A stretch of 64,000 bases of DNA from Streptomyces violaceoruber (GCA_000720805.1 JODI01000009.1:90065-154064), one strand, 5' to 3'; shown: positions 27,713 through 37,985, counted from the first letter of the stretch. The notes: generated by a model from the letters alone, not told the origin. A program made the numbers and translations.

Positions 27713-28722
27713 GCCACGTCCTCCTGTGGACCTGTCTCGACCAGCAGCAGACTCCAGGCGGCCACCGGGCTGACGTTGATCAGGACCGCGAGGTCACCAG
27801 GGGCCAGTTCCTCGCGGTCGAGTGCGGTGCGGAGATTGAGGAAGACATCGTTGGGACCGAGGTGTCCGTACTTCCGCAGGTTCTGCCGGCACGCCGGCAG
27901 CAGTTCGAGGTCCAGGGAGTCCTCGAGGAAGGTGAAACTCCCGGCGGACAGGTTCTGGCTGACGAAACCGCCGACGTCCCCGCGGCCGATTCCGTTGCGC
28001 CGCAGCAAGTCGTCCAGCATCGAGGAGAGGCGGTTGCGCGTCTCCATGGCCAGGCGGAAGGAGTAGGTGCTGGGCTCCGTGCACTGTTCGCGCCACTGAG
28101 CGGTGGGGCGGTCCCGGTAGTCGACGTGGAAGAGGTCCCAGTAGCGCCCGTCGGTCAGCTGCGCGATGTCACGTATCCGTATCCGCCCGCTGCGGGAGAG
28201 CAGCAACGCCTGCCCGCCGTCGCCGTTCACCGTGACGGGGTGGCGGTAGCGCAGGGCGGCGGCCGGCTTGCTGCCATGCACGACCAGGACGTCGTCCAGG
28301 GCAGGGTCCGCGGCCAGCATTCCGCGGGCCGTCAGCAAAGCCGGGGAGATCGAGACACAGCCGAGCCCGCCCACCGAGAAGGTGAGGGCGTTGTCGGCGC
28401 CGAGCCGCTGCTGGAGCTGAGTCACCTCGGAGCTGAGGAACGTCTCCTGGACCCGCGACTCCACCATCACCAGGGCGCCCAGGTCCCGGGCGTCAAGCCC
28501 CGCCTGTTCGAGGGCCCGGCGCGCGGCGCGCTCCGCGAGAGTGACAGAACTCAGCCGGTCGTCGGCCCGGATCGTGTCGATGCCCAGAGCGTCGCGGGTG
28601 GCGCGCTCGGTCTCGTCGAGCGTCCGTACATCGGTGATCGGCAGAGTGTGCTCGGGCAGATACCAGGCGGCGCTGCGGATGGCGACGGGTGCTGCGCCGT
28701 ACTGGAGGGCCTGCTGGGGCAC
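27709..28722 (-). CDS. ketoacyl-ACP synthase III-like enzyme, possibly an acyltransferase
   Basis: A 337-residue thiolase-fold protein of the KSIII/FabH superfamily. The nucleophile Cys lies in SVGGLGCVSISPAL. The region where FabH has its PHQAN motif reads GGFVSQNLSAGSF, with no His, and the C-terminal Asn block reads LINVSPVAAWSL. It may therefore not perform normal decarboxylative condensation; KSIII homologues such as CerJ act as acyltransferases. Here it could move the hydroxymalonyl unit from the free ACP to the PKS carrier, replacing the dead AT (inference). The GTG at 28722 (GAGGGA upstream) gives a normal N-terminus, AIRSAAWYLPEHTLP; an in-frame ATG at 29139 would add 139 odd residues. 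Confidence 0.8.
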   Translation of the reverse strand: MPQQALQYGAAPVAIRSAAWYLPEHTLPITDVRTLDETERATRDALGIDTIRADDRLSSVTLAERAARRALEQAGLDARDLGALVMVESRVQETFLSSEVTQLQQRLGADNALTFSVGGLGCVSISPALLTARGMLAADPALDDVLVVHGSKPAAALRYRHPVTVNGDGGQALLLSRSGRIRIRDIAQLTDGRYWDLFHVDYRDRPTAQWREQCTEPSTYSFRLAMETRNRLSSMLDDLLRRNGIGRGDVGGFVSQNLSAGSFTFLEDSLDLELLPACRQNLRKYGHLGPNDVFLNLRTALDREELAPGDLAVLINVSPVAAWSLLLVETGPQEDVA

Positions 28723-29738
28723 GGTCGTTCCCTCTCGTCCGAGGCAGGATGGCCGGCCGAACGCCGCGGCCAGGACGTCGGCGCCCGCCTGCCGGTGCGG
28801 CGGGGCAACCGGCACGTGCGGCACGGCTCCCGACAGGGGCCACCGCGGTCTCCGGGCCGGCCGGCGGACTCGTGCCCGCCGCGACCTGCTGCCGCGTCCC
28901 CGGAGCACCGAGGGGCAGCCCGTACTGGTTCGGACCGGCACACGGACCGCGGAGTACTCGGCGCACTCGAACTGGCCCCTGCGCACGGAGGACGCGGCTC
29001 CCGCCGTGCTCCCAGGGCCGCCCGGAGGGCCGCTCCGGCCTCCTCCGCGCCCAGTGTGCCGCCGTGATCGGGGCTGCCCCATCGGCGCTCGATCACCCAG
29101 GGGCGGGCCCGTCGTACCGGCCTGTTTCTGTTCGGACATGCTCTTGCCTCCGTGCTGGTGCGACCTGCGCATCGGGAAGACCGGACGCCTGCTGGTGGGG
29201 CCACATGCTCGAGAACGAGAACGAGAGTCGAATGCCCTCGGTCCTCAGCCTGCCGTCGGGGCCGTATGGCCGCCATGTCTTTAAGCGGGCGGCAAATACG
29301 CTAGGTGGCCGGGCATGTTCGCGGGCACGGAGGAGCCGCGGGTGCCGTGCGCGGGAGCGCTCCCCAACTGCCGCGCCTCGCCTGCCACGCGCCACTCACG
29401 AAGAGCAACTCCTTGGCAATGGGGCGCGGTCCGCCCTGACGATGCCGGTCTCGACGTCATGGGTGCGGGTCCAGCAGCCACCCATCGCGGGGGCAGCGGG
29501 GAGCCGGTCGTCCGGCAGTGTCCGGACGAGCGCCTCGCGGATGAGCGGCCCGATCGCCCGGCTGCGCCGGCTGGTCCGGTTCTTCCTGGCCAAAACAGCA
29601 GGTGGACATCTGTCACCCGGTAGCGGCGATCCTCCGACGGACGCAGTGATACCGGCAGCTCCGCAAGGCCAAATCAAACGTGGGCGGACTGCCGCCCCGC
29701 CCTCGAAGCCGCCGTCGAGGCGGCACGGGAACGACGAA
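28723..29738. other. long leader/intergenic region upstream of the main biosynthetic operon
   Basis: About 1 kb between the KSIII-like start and the ychF terminator. A minus-strand ATG at 29139 has a strong site (GGAGG, 7 nt spacing) and begins MSEQKQAGTTGPPLG, in frame with the KSIII-like gene, but beyond some 15 codons the translation is Arg/Pro/Gly-rich and unconvincing; another frame (VIERRWGSPDHGGTLGAEEA) also looks partly coding. It may be a leader ORF, a decayed gene or noise. TTAAGC at 29281-29286 is the likely promoter-proximal element. No other gene is supported between 29300 and 29738. Confidence 0.4.
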
Positions 29739-29768
29739 GGGGCCGAGCTCATCAGAGCGCTCGGCCCC
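29739..29768 (-). terminator. intrinsic terminator of ychF
   Basis: Perfect 10-bp stem GGGGCCGAGC / GCTCGGCCCC with a 10-nt loop, 47 nt past the ychF stop on the minus strand. The short pyrimidine tract TTCGTCGTTCC follows in the leftward direction. Confidence 0.8.
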
Positions 29769-29815
29769 CGAACCCGCACGCCAAGCGAACGCTTTAACGT
29801 GCGGTAATCAAGTGA

Positions 29816-30904
<1,089 letters not shown>

Positions 30905-31125
30905 GGTGCGACTTCCCGGAGTGAGAGGGCTGGCGTGAGAGGACGGGACCGGGGTCTGTCGGACAGGCCCCTGAGGAGAGGCTCCCGGGAACAGGCCCTG
31001 GGCCGATCCACCAGTCTACGGCGTGCCCACGCCCGCTTCGGCGACGTCTCGAACGCTTGGCCAAGGTCCCGTCGACGGCGTGTCTGAGGAGCGATTTGGC
31101 ACATTAGCCGACCTAAGTTGGTCCA

Positions 31126-31749
31126 GTGGAGCAACACAGGACGCGCCCCCGGCAGTACGGACCGCGACGCGGCACGACCCCTCCCCTGCCCCCGCAGGCC
31201 GCACGGGGGGCGAACGGCCGCTCGGCGCGGCCCGGCAGATCCGGTTCTGCGGGTGGTGCGGGCCGGGAGGGTGCGGGCCGGGGCGGTGCGGTGCCGGCGC
31301 GTCGTCCGGCGGCGGTACGGCCGTCCGGACCGCCGCCGGTCCAGGCCCTGCGGCGGATGCCCAACCCCCGGCTCACGGGGCTCGGCGGCGGACTGTTCTG
31401 CGGGACGCTGATGTTCCTGTTCGGCTGCGTCGACGACCTGCTCTTCGGGTCCTCGCTGACGGTGTACGGCTTCCTTTTCCTCCCCGTGTGCACCCTGACC
31501 GCCCTCTGGATCCGCCGGGTCGATCTGGTGACCGTGCCGATCGTGGTGCCGATCGCCTTCGCCGTGGGGCTGCTTCCGGTGGCCGAGAGCGGCAGCGGAC
31601 TCGGAGACCGGCTGATGGGCCTCTTCACCGCCCTCGCGACCCAGGCGGGGTGGCTCTACGGCGGGACTTTGATCGCCGGCCTGATCGCGACGGTACGGAA
31701 GATCCGCCTGATGGCCCGCCGGTCCGCCCGGAACCGGCCGCCCGCGTGA
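31126..31749 (+). CDS. DUF6542-type membrane protein
   Basis: A 207-residue protein. The first 85 residues are basic and Pro/Gly/Arg-rich, probably disordered and cytoplasmic. The rest forms about four hydrophobic segments: GGGLFCGTLMFLFGCVDDLL, VYGFLFLPVCTLTALWI, VTVPIVVPIAFAVGLLPV and GWLYGGTLIAGLIATV. It resembles the streptomycete DUF6542 family, whose function is unknown. The GTG at 31126 lies 6 nt after a -10-like TAAGTT (31114-31119), consistent with a leaderless transcript. It is divergent from ychF. Confidence 0.75.
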   Translation: MEQHRTRPRQYGPRRGTTPPLPPQAARGANGRSARPGRSGSAGGAGREGAGRGGAVPARRPAAVRPSGPPPVQALRRMPNPRLTGLGGGLFCGTLMFLFGCVDDLLFGSSLTVYGFLFLPVCTLTALWIRRVDLVTVPIVVPIAFAVGLLPVAESGSGLGDRLMGLFTALATQAGWLYGGTLIAGLIATVRKIRLMARRSARNRPPA

Positions 31750-31953
31750 CCCGTTCCGGGCCGTAACCCGTTCCCGGGCCGTAACACGTTCCGGCCGGGG
31801 CTCCGGGCTCCCCGCCCCGGCCGCCACCCACCGCCCGGCCCGCCGACCCGCTCGACCGGCCCGGGCGGGCTCGACCCCCCAGGTGGGCGGGCTGTGGCGG
31901 GCTGTCGGCACGACGCCCCGGGAAGAGTTACGCCGTCGGGCCACGCCGCCGGG

Positions 31954-32697
31954 TCAGGACTTCGCCGCCCTCATCGCGGCCCCCACGATCCCCGCGTTGT
32001 TCTGCAGCTGCGCCGGGACGATCTCCGCCTGGATGCCCTCGATGTAGTGGAGGAACTTCTCGGACTTGCGGCTGACACCGCCGCCGACGATGAACAGCTC
32101 GGGCGAGAACAGCATCTCGACGTGGGCGAGGTACTTCTGGACGCGGTGGGCCCAGTGCTCCCACGTCAGGTCCTCGTCCTCCTTGGCCTTGCTGGAGGCG
32201 CGCTTCTCGGCGTCGTGGCCGTGCAGTTCGAGGTGGCCCAGTTCGGTGTTGGGGACGAGGACGCCGTCGACGAAGAGGGCGCTGCCGATGCCGGTGCCGA
32301 AGGTGAGCAGGATGACCGTGCCCCGGCGGCCCCGGCCCGCTCCGAAGTTCATCTCGGCGACGCCCGCCGCGTCCGCGTCGTTGACCACCGTCACCGGCAG
32401 GCCGCCCAGGCGCTCGCTGAACAGGGCGCGCGCGTCCGTGTCGATCCAGCTCTTGTCGACGTTGGCCGCGGTACGGATATGGGATCCGTCGGTGACCACG
32501 CCCGGGAAGGTGAGGCCGACCGGCCCCGTCCAGCCGTGGTGCTCGACGACCTGCCGCACGCCGTCGGCCACCCCGTCGGGGGTCGCCGGGTGCGGAGTCA
32601 GCACCTTGAAGCGCTCCTGGGCGAGGTCGCCCCTGTCAAGGTCCACAGGGGCGCCCTTGATCCCGGATCCGCCGATGTCCACGCCGAAGATCTGCAT
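31954..32697 (-). CDS. ppgK: polyphosphate glucokinase, ROK family
   Basis: A 247-residue ROK-family sugar kinase that phosphorylates glucose using polyphosphate and/or ATP. Features are the N-terminal phosphate-binding [13 protein letters not shown], the catalytic [29 protein letters not shown] and the Glu/His segment [17 protein letters not shown]. The lysine-rich stretch after the last motif is characteristic of PpgK rather than GlkA. The ATG at 32697 is 6 nt from TAACGT on the minus strand, so it may be leaderless. It lies 29 nt downstream of ispH on the same strand. Confidence 0.93.
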   Translation of the reverse strand: MQIFGVDIGGSGIKGAPVDLDRGDLAQERFKVLTPHPATPDGVADGVRQVVEHHGWTGPVGLTFPGVVTDGSHIRTAANVDKSWIDTDARALFSERLGGLPVTVVNDADAAGVAEMNFGAGRGRRGTVILLTFGTGIGSALFVDGVLVPNTELGHLELHGHDAEKRASSKAKEDEDLTWEHWAHRVQKYLAHVEMLFSPELFIVGGGVSRKSEKFLHYIEGIQAEIVPAQLQNNAGIVGAAMRAAKS

Positions 32698-32726
32698 GGC
32701 CCTACGTTACGACGAACGACTGACAG

Positions 32727-33755
32727 TCACTCGGCCGAGGCACCTTCCGGGCCGGACGACGAGCCGGCGCCGCCGCGCTGGGCCACCAGCGCCGCCGCCT
32801 CCTCGCGCAGGTCGCGGCGGAGTTCCTTCGGAAGTGAGAAGGTGATGGACTCCTCGGCCGCCTTGACCAGTTCGACGTCGCCGTAGCCGCGCTCGCCGAG
32901 CCACTCGAGGACCTCCTCGACGAGCACCTCCGGGACGGAGGCGCCGGAGGTGACGCCCACCGTCGTCACGCCCTCCAGCCAGGCCTCGTCGATCTCGCTC
33001 GCGAAGTCCACCAGGTACGCCTCGCGGGAGCCGGCCAGCTTGGCGACCTCGACGAGTCGCTTGGAGTTGGAGGAGTTGCGGGAGCCGACGACGATCACCA
33101 ACTCGGCCTCCGCGCCCATCTGCTTCACCGCGAGCTGACGGTTCTGCGTGGCGTAGCAGATGTCGTCGCTGGGCGGGGAGATCAGCTGCGGGAACTTCTC
33201 CTTGAGGGCGTCGACGGTCTCCATGGTCTCGTCGACGGAGAGGGTGGTCTGGGAGAGCCAGACGACCTTGGAGGGGTCACGGACCTCCACCTTGTCGACG
33301 TCACCGGGGCCGTCGACGAGGGTGATGTGGTCGGGGGCCTCGCCGGAGGTGCCGATGACCTCTTCGTGGCCCTCGTGCCCGATCAGGAGGATGTCGTAGT
33401 CCTCGCCCGCGAAGCGGACGGCTTCCTTGTGGACCTTGGTGACCAGCGGGCAGGTGGCGTCGATGGTGGCGAGGCGGCCGCGCTCGGCCTCCTCGTGGAC
33501 GACGGGGGCCACGCCGTGCGCCGAGAACATGACGATGTTCCCCGGGGGGACCTCCTCCGTCCGTTCGACGAAGATGGCGCCCTTCTTCTCCAGGGTCCGC
33601 ACGACGTACTTGTTGTGGACGATCTCGTGCCGGACGTACACCGGAGCGCCGTACTGCTCCAGGGCTTTCTCGACGGCGATCACCGCGCGGTCCACGCCCG
33701 CGCAGTAGCCACGGGGGGCGGCGAGCAGGACACGGCGGCCAGGAGAAGCAGTCAT
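32727..33755 (-). CDS. ispH: 4-hydroxy-3-methylbut-2-enyl diphosphate reductase
   Basis: Last enzyme of the MEP isoprenoid pathway, an Fe-S protein reducing HMBPP to IPP and DMAPP (342 residues). The three cluster cysteines are in [25 protein letters not shown] and [13 protein letters not shown] C-terminal region preceded by [11 protein letters not shown]. Other marks are [10 protein letters not shown] and [14 protein letters not shown]. The ATG at 33755 is 7 nt from TACGAT on the minus strand; an ATG at 33764 is a possible alternative start. A glutamate- and serine-rich tail ([11 protein letters not shown]) extends the C-terminus. It is divergent from xseA, with the two starts 85 nt apart. 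Confidence 0.95.
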   Translation of the reverse strand: MTASPGRRVLLAAPRGYCAGVDRAVIAVEKALEQYGAPVYVRHEIVHNKYVVRTLEKKGAIFVERTEEVPPGNIVMFSAHGVAPVVHEEAERGRLATIDATCPLVTKVHKEAVRFAGEDYDILLIGHEGHEEVIGTSGEAPDHITLVDGPGDVDKVEVRDPSKVVWLSQTTLSVDETMETVDALKEKFPQLISPPSDDICYATQNRQLAVKQMGAEAELVIVVGSRNSSNSKRLVEVAKLAGSREAYLVDFASEIDEAWLEGVTTVGVTSGASVPEVLVEEVLEWLGERGYGDVELVKAAEESITFSLPKELRRDLREEAAALVAQRGGAGSSSGPEGASAE

Positions 33756-33839
33756 GCGTCCCATCGTAAGGCCGCGTTCGGCGGGCCGGAGATCGCCTGT
33801 GCGCGGGGCGTTGTCGGACCCGGCCGTTACGCTCGCGGC

Positions 33840-35048
33840 ATGGCTCTCAACACGTCCGCGGAAACCCCTCTGCCCGTCGGTGAGGTGTCGCGGCTCATCG
33901 GCGGGTGGATCGACCGGCTCGGGGCCGTGTGGGTCGAGGGGCAGATCACCCAGCTGTCGCGGCGGCCCGGCGCGGGCGTCGTGTTCCTGACCCTGCGTGA
34001 CCCGTCGTACGACATCTCCGTGAGCGTCACCTGTTATCGCCAGGTGTTCGACGCCGTGGCGGACGTGGTGAGCGAGGGTGCCCGGGTCGTCGTTCTGGCG
34101 AAGCCCGAGTGGTACGCGCCGCGGGGGCAACTGTCGCTGCGGGCCGCCGAGATAAGGCCCGTCGGCGTCGGGGAGCTCCTCGCTCGGCTCGAGCAGCTGA
34201 AGAAGTCCCTTGCCGCGGAGGGGCTGTTCGCGGCCGAGCGGAAGAAACCACTGCCCTTCCTGCCCCAGCTCGTCGGGCTGGTCTGCGGGCGGGCCTCGGC
34301 CGCCGAGCGGGACGTCCTGGAGAACGCCCGGCACCGCTGGCCGGCCGTCCGCTTCGAGGTGCGCAACGTCGCCGTGCAGGGCGTGCACGCCGTGCCGCAG
34401 GTCGTGCAGGCCGTGAAGGAGCTCGACGCGCTCGACGACGTGGACGTCATCATCGTCGCCCGTGGGGGTGGCAGCGTGGAGGACCTGCTGCCGTTCTCCG
34501 ACGAGCAGTTGATCAGGACGGTCGCCCAGTGCCGTACGCCGGTGGTGTCCGCCATCGGGCACGAGCCGGACAATCCGCTCCTCGACCACGTGGCCGACCT
34601 GCGCGCCTCGACCCCGACGGACGCGGCCAAGAAGGTCGTACCGGACGTGGGCGAGGAGTACGAGCGGGTGCGGCTGCTGCGGAACAGGGCCCGGCGCTGT
34701 GTCGAGGCGTTCATCGAGCGGGAGGAGCGCGGACTCGCCCATGCGCTCGCCCGGCCGTCGATGGAGGACCCGCACCGGATGATCGACGAGCGGGCCGACC
34801 AGGTGGCCTCGCTGATCGACCGGGGCCGCCGCACCCTGGGGCATCTCCTCGACCGCGCCGACTCGGAGCTGACGCACACGCACGCACGCGTGGTGGGTCT
34901 CTCCCCCGCCGCGACCCTCAAGCGGGGGTACGCCGTGCTGCAGAAGACCGACGGGCATGTGGTCCGCGGTCCGGACGAGGTCACGGGGGACGAGGTGCTG
35001 CGCGCGCGGGTGGCCGAGGGCGAGTTCGTGGTCCGTGTCGATGCATAG
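33840..35048 (+). CDS. xseA: exodeoxyribonuclease VII large subunit
   Basis: A 402-residue catalytic subunit of ExoVII, which degrades single-stranded DNA. It has the N-terminal OB fold ([24 protein letters not shown]), the catalytic-core block [50 protein letters not shown], a long coiled-coil region rich in Arg/Glu and the C-terminal [15 protein letters not shown]. The ATG at 33840 is 6 nt after TACGCT (33828-33833), suggesting a leaderless transcript. It is followed after 9 nt by the small subunit gene. Confidence 0.97.
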   Translation: MALNTSAETPLPVGEVSRLIGGWIDRLGAVWVEGQITQLSRRPGAGVVFLTLRDPSYDISVSVTCYRQVFDAVADVVSEGARVVVLAKPEWYAPRGQLSLRAAEIRPVGVGELLARLEQLKKSLAAEGLFAAERKKPLPFLPQLVGLVCGRASAAERDVLENARHRWPAVRFEVRNVAVQGVHAVPQVVQAVKELDALDDVDVIIVARGGGSVEDLLPFSDEQLIRTVAQCRTPVVSAIGHEPDNPLLDHVADLRASTPTDAAKKVVPDVGEEYERVRLLRNRARRCVEAFIEREERGLAHALARPSMEDPHRMIDERADQVASLIDRGRRTLGHLLDRADSELTHTHARVVGLSPAATLKRGYAVLQKTDGHVVRGPDEVTGDEVLRARVAEGEFVVRVDA

Positions 35049-35057
35049 GGTGGGCGG

Positions 35058-35354
35058 ATGACCGGCAAGGTGGAGGAGACGGCCGCGGTGACCGAGGGTC
35101 TCGGGTACGAGCAGGCGCGGGACGAGCTGATCGACGTCGTTCGGCGGCTGGAGGCGGGCGGTACGACGCTGGAGGAGTCCCTCGCCCTGTGGGAGCGCGG
35201 CGAGGAACTGGCCAAGGTGTGCCGACGCTGGCTCGAAGGGGCGCGGGCACGGCTGGACGCGGCCCTGGCCGAGGAGGAGGGCGACGGCCGGGACCCGGAC
35301 GGCAAGGGCGGCGACGACGGCAAGGCGGACCGCTACGCCGGGGGCGACGCGTAG
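35058..35354 (+). CDS. xseB: exodeoxyribonuclease VII small subunit
   Basis: A 98-residue partner of XseA. The conserved core is [35 protein letters not shown], followed by a helical segment; the C-terminal 30 residues are Gly/Asp-rich and probably unstructured. It starts 9 nt after xseA, so the two are one transcription unit. Confidence 0.95.
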   Translation: MTGKVEETAAVTEGLGYEQARDELIDVVRRLEAGGTTLEESLALWERGEELAKVCRRWLEGARARLDAALAEEEGDGRDPDGKGGDDGKADRYAGGDA

Positions 35355-35427
35355 GGCCCTTCTGATGGATCTCCGCGGCGTCCCGGCGACCGGGGCTGTG
35401 AAGCAGATCACCACGGCCCGCCTTTTG

Positions 35428-35456
35428 TTGAAGGTTGAACTTCACTGGCGTACGGT
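35428..35456 (+). promoter_or_regulatory. promoter with overlapping inverted repeat upstream of the nitroreductase gene
   Basis: TTGAAG (35428-35433) and TACGGT (35451-35456) separated by 17 nt form a good housekeeping-type promoter. The -35 overlaps an inverted repeat, TGAAG-N6-CTTCA (35429-35444), a plausible repressor site. The gene starts 62 nt downstream with AGAAGG as ribosome-binding site. Confidence 0.6.
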
Positions 35457-35517
35457 CGGAGACGTCAACCGGTCCGGCGTCCCCGGATCCGACGTACCTC
35501 TCCGAGAAGGTTCACGT

Positions 35518-36108
35518 ATGTCTCTCGTCCTTGACCCCGCCGCGCAGGACCTGCTCTTCCGTGAGGCCCGCACCGCGAACACCTTCACCGACGAGCCGGT
35601 GACCGATGAGCAGGTGCAGGCCATCTACGACCTGGTCAAGTACGGCCCGACGGCCTTCAACCAGAGCCCGCTGCGCATCACCCTGGTCCGCTCCGCCGAG
35701 GCCCGTGAGCGCCTGGTCCAGCACATGGCCGAGGGCAACCAGCCCAAGACCGCCACCGCCCCGCTGGTCGCGATCCTCTCCGCGGACAACGAGTTCCACG
35801 AGGAGCTGCCGACGCTGTTCCCGCACTTCCCGCAGGCCAAGGACCTCTTCTTCGGCGAGCGCTCGGCCCGCGAGGGCGCGGCCACGCTGAACGCCGCCCT
35901 GCAGGCCGCGTACTTCATCATCGGCGTCCGTGCCGCGGGCCTCGCCGCCGGACCGATGACCGGTCTGGACTTCGAGGGCGTCCGCAAGGAGTTCCTTGAC
36001 GACGACCACACCCCGCTGATGGTCGTCAACATCGGCAAGCCGGGCGACGACGCCTGGTTCCCGCGCTCCCCGCGACTGGCGTACGACGAGGTCGTCACCA
36101 CAGTCTGA
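35518..36108 (+). CDS. nitroreductase-family protein (malonic semialdehyde reductase RutE-like)
   Basis: A 196-residue FMN-dependent oxidoreductase. The N-terminal block LLFREARTANTFTDEPVTDEQ, YGPTAFNQSPLRITLV (FMN-binding, RutE/HadB-like), FFGERSAREGAATLNAALQAAYFIIGVRAAGLAAGPMTG and LMVVNIGKPGDDAWFPRSPRLAYDEV match the malonic semialdehyde reductase/nitroreductase group; the true substrate in this organism is unknown. The ATG at 35518 follows AGAAGG. It is a single-gene unit with its own promoter and a strong terminator. Confidence 0.88.
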   Translation: MSLVLDPAAQDLLFREARTANTFTDEPVTDEQVQAIYDLVKYGPTAFNQSPLRITLVRSAEARERLVQHMAEGNQPKTATAPLVAILSADNEFHEELPTLFPHFPQAKDLFFGERSAREGAATLNAALQAAYFIIGVRAAGLAAGPMTGLDFEGVRKEFLDDDHTPLMVVNIGKPGDDAWFPRSPRLAYDEVVTTV

Positions 36109-36122
36109 GCGCCCCCATGCGA

Positions 36123-36152
36123 GAGGCCCCCGGTACCGACACCGGGGGCCTC
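36123..36152 (+). terminator. intrinsic terminator of the nitroreductase gene
   Basis: Perfect 12-bp stem GAGGCCCCCGGT / ACCGGGGGCCTC with a 6-nt loop, 14 nt past the stop, followed by TTCTTGTCC. Confidence 0.92.
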
Positions 36153-36201
36153 TTCTTGTCCTCCGCTTGGTTGTCCTCCGCGACTGTCCCGCAACGGCGG
36201 C

Positions 36202-36723
36202 TCAGGCCATCTTCAGCGCCTCGGCCATCTGGGTCAGCCGGGCGAACGAGCCCGTGCCGGCCACCACCGTCGTCGCGCCCTTCTCGGTGAGCACCAGGGC
36301 GTCGTAGCGGCCGCCGGTGTAGCGGGTCCACGTCCGGCCGTCGATCTTCTGGGTGGTCTTCGTCTCCTTGCCGCCCTGGCTGGCCGCGTCGATGAACGTC
36401 GACGGCTTCTGAGTCGACTGCTCGATCTGCACGTACTCACCGTCAGGAGCGTGGAAACCGAGGTGCCAGGCGTCGAACTGGTCACCCCGGAAGCGGACGG
36501 ACGTCGCCTTCCAGCTGCCGGACAGACCCTCGGGCGCGGCCACCGGGTAGGGCGCGGCGCGGCGCGCCGTGAGCAACTCGACGCGGTAGTCGACCTTCGG
36601 GAGGTCCGGAGTGGAGTCGTCGTGCGGGATGAAGATGTAGATGACCGCCGCCGCGATCCCGATCAGGCCCAGGGAGAGGATCATGTCCCTGACCGTCTTC
36701 TGCTTGCCGTTCGAACCTGCCAC
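36202..36723 (-). CDS. DUF4245 membrane-anchored protein
   Basis: A 173-residue protein with one N-terminal transmembrane segment ([20 protein letters not shown], about residues 14-33) and an extracytoplasmic domain matching the actinobacterial DUF4245 family of unknown function. Conserved-looking blocks are [26 protein letters not shown] and [21 protein letters not shown]. The start is GTG at 36723. It is divergent from glpX, as commonly seen in actinobacteria. Confidence 0.82.
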   Translation of the reverse strand: MAGSNGKQKTVRDMILSLGLIGIAAAVIYIFIPHDDSTPDLPKVDYRVELLTARRAAPYPVAAPEGLSGSWKATSVRFRGDQFDAWHLGFHAPDGEYVQIEQSTQKPSTFIDAASQGGKETKTTQKIDGRTWTRYTGGRYDALVLTEKGATTVVAGTGSFARLTQMAEALKMA

Positions 36724-36849
36724 GCCCCTATCGTCGCAGGTGCCCTGGTCCGCTCATCCGTGGGGCCCCCTGCTCATTTTGTCCACCTGACGATAGAGTC
36801 GGGCTCATACCCTCATCCGGCCGTCGTCGTATCAGAAAGGTGCGCTCCG

Positions 36850-37884
36850 ATGACCGAGCATCATCATCTGCCGTCCGAGCTCGAAGTTCCTTCCGAGGCT
36901 CCCGACCGCAACCTCGCTCTGGAGCTCGTCCGGGTCACCGAAGCCGCGGCCATGGCCGCGGGCCGCTGGGTCGGGCGTGGTGACAAGAACGGCGCCGACG
37001 GTGCCGCGGTGCGCGCCATGCGGACCCTCGTCCACACCGTCTCGATGAACGGCGTCGTCGTCATCGGAGAGGGCGAGAAGGACGAGGCTCCGATGCTCTT
37101 CAATGGCGAGCGCGTCGGCGACGGGACCGGACCGGAGTGCGACATCGCCGTCGACCCGATCGACGGGACCACCCTGACCGCCAAGGGCATGACCAACGCC
37201 ATCGCCGTGCTGGCCGCCGCCGACCGCGGGTCGATGTTCGACCCGTCCGCCGTCTTCTACATGGACAAGCTGGTCACCGGGCCCGAGGCCGCCGACTTCG
37301 TGGACATCGACGCCCCGGTGTCGGTGAACATCCGCCGGGTGGCCAAGGCCAAGCGGTCCACGCCGGAGGACGTGACCGTGGTCATCCTGGACCGGCCGCG
37401 CCACGAGGGCCTCATCGACGAGATCCGGGACACCGGCGCGCGCATCAAGCTGATCTCCGACGGTGACGTGGCCGGTTCGATCCTGGCGCTGCGCGAGGGC
37501 ACCGGCGTCGATCTGCTGCTCGGCATCGGCGGTACGCCGGAGGGCATCATCTCGGCCTGTGCGGTGAAGTGCCTGGGCGGGACCATCCAGGGCAAGCTGT
37601 GGCCGAAGGACGACGAGGAGCGGCAGCGGGCGATCGACGCGGGGCACGACCTGGACCGGGTACTGATGACCGACGACCTGGTGTCCGGGGAGAACGTGTT
37701 CTTCGTCGCCACCGGCATCACCGACGGTGAGTTGCTTCGGGGCGTGCGATACCGCTCGGAGACCGCGACGACCGACTCCATCGTGATGCGGTCGAAGTCC
37801 GGGACCGTGCGGAGGATCGACTCCGAGCACCGGCTCAGCAAGCTGCGGGCGTACAGCGCGATCGACTTCGACCGGGCGAAGTAG
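36850..37884 (+). CDS. glpX: fructose-1,6-bisphosphatase class II
   Basis: A 344-residue Mg/Mn-dependent phosphatase of gluconeogenesis. It shows [41 protein letters not shown] (metal-binding Asp and the DGTT motif), [14 protein letters not shown] and [20 protein letters not shown], all typical of GlpX. The ATG at 36850 follows AAAGGTG. It is probably the only FBPase of the organism, as in other Streptomyces (family knowledge). Confidence 0.97.
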   Translation: MTEHHHLPSELEVPSEAPDRNLALELVRVTEAAAMAAGRWVGRGDKNGADGAAVRAMRTLVHTVSMNGVVVIGEGEKDEAPMLFNGERVGDGTGPECDIAVDPIDGTTLTAKGMTNAIAVLAAADRGSMFDPSAVFYMDKLVTGPEAADFVDIDAPVSVNIRRVAKAKRSTPEDVTVVILDRPRHEGLIDEIRDTGARIKLISDGDVAGSILALREGTGVDLLLGIGGTPEGIISACAVKCLGGTIQGKLWPKDDEERQRAIDAGHDLDRVLMTDDLVSGENVFFVATGITDGELLRGVRYRSETATTDSIVMRSKSGTVRRIDSEHRLSKLRAYSAIDFDRAK

Positions 37885-37936
37885 CCACGGGCGGGAGCCC
37901 ATTGCGTTCGCCGAGAATTCCGTACGCCGAAAAGAG

Positions 37937-37964
37937 GGGCGCCCCCGGTGCGGTGGGGGCGCCC
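37937..37964. terminator. bidirectional terminator between glpX and the WhiB-like gene
   Basis: Perfect 10-bp stem GGGCGCCCCC / GGGGGCGCCC with an 8-nt loop, 53 nt past the glpX stop and 22 nt past the convergent WhiB-like stop. TTCC follows on the plus strand. Confidence 0.88.
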
Positions 37965-37985
37965 TTCCGGCGGGTCTGACGCGGC

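Noticed and set aside
28689..29807. Rightward 372-codon frame in the leader region
   Set aside because: Antisense noise; composition is Arg/Pro-rich and there is no ribosome-binding site.
33755..35414. Long leftward frame joined to ispH
   Set aside because: Upstream of the ispH start it only mirrors xseA/xseB in the opposite strand and has no motif.
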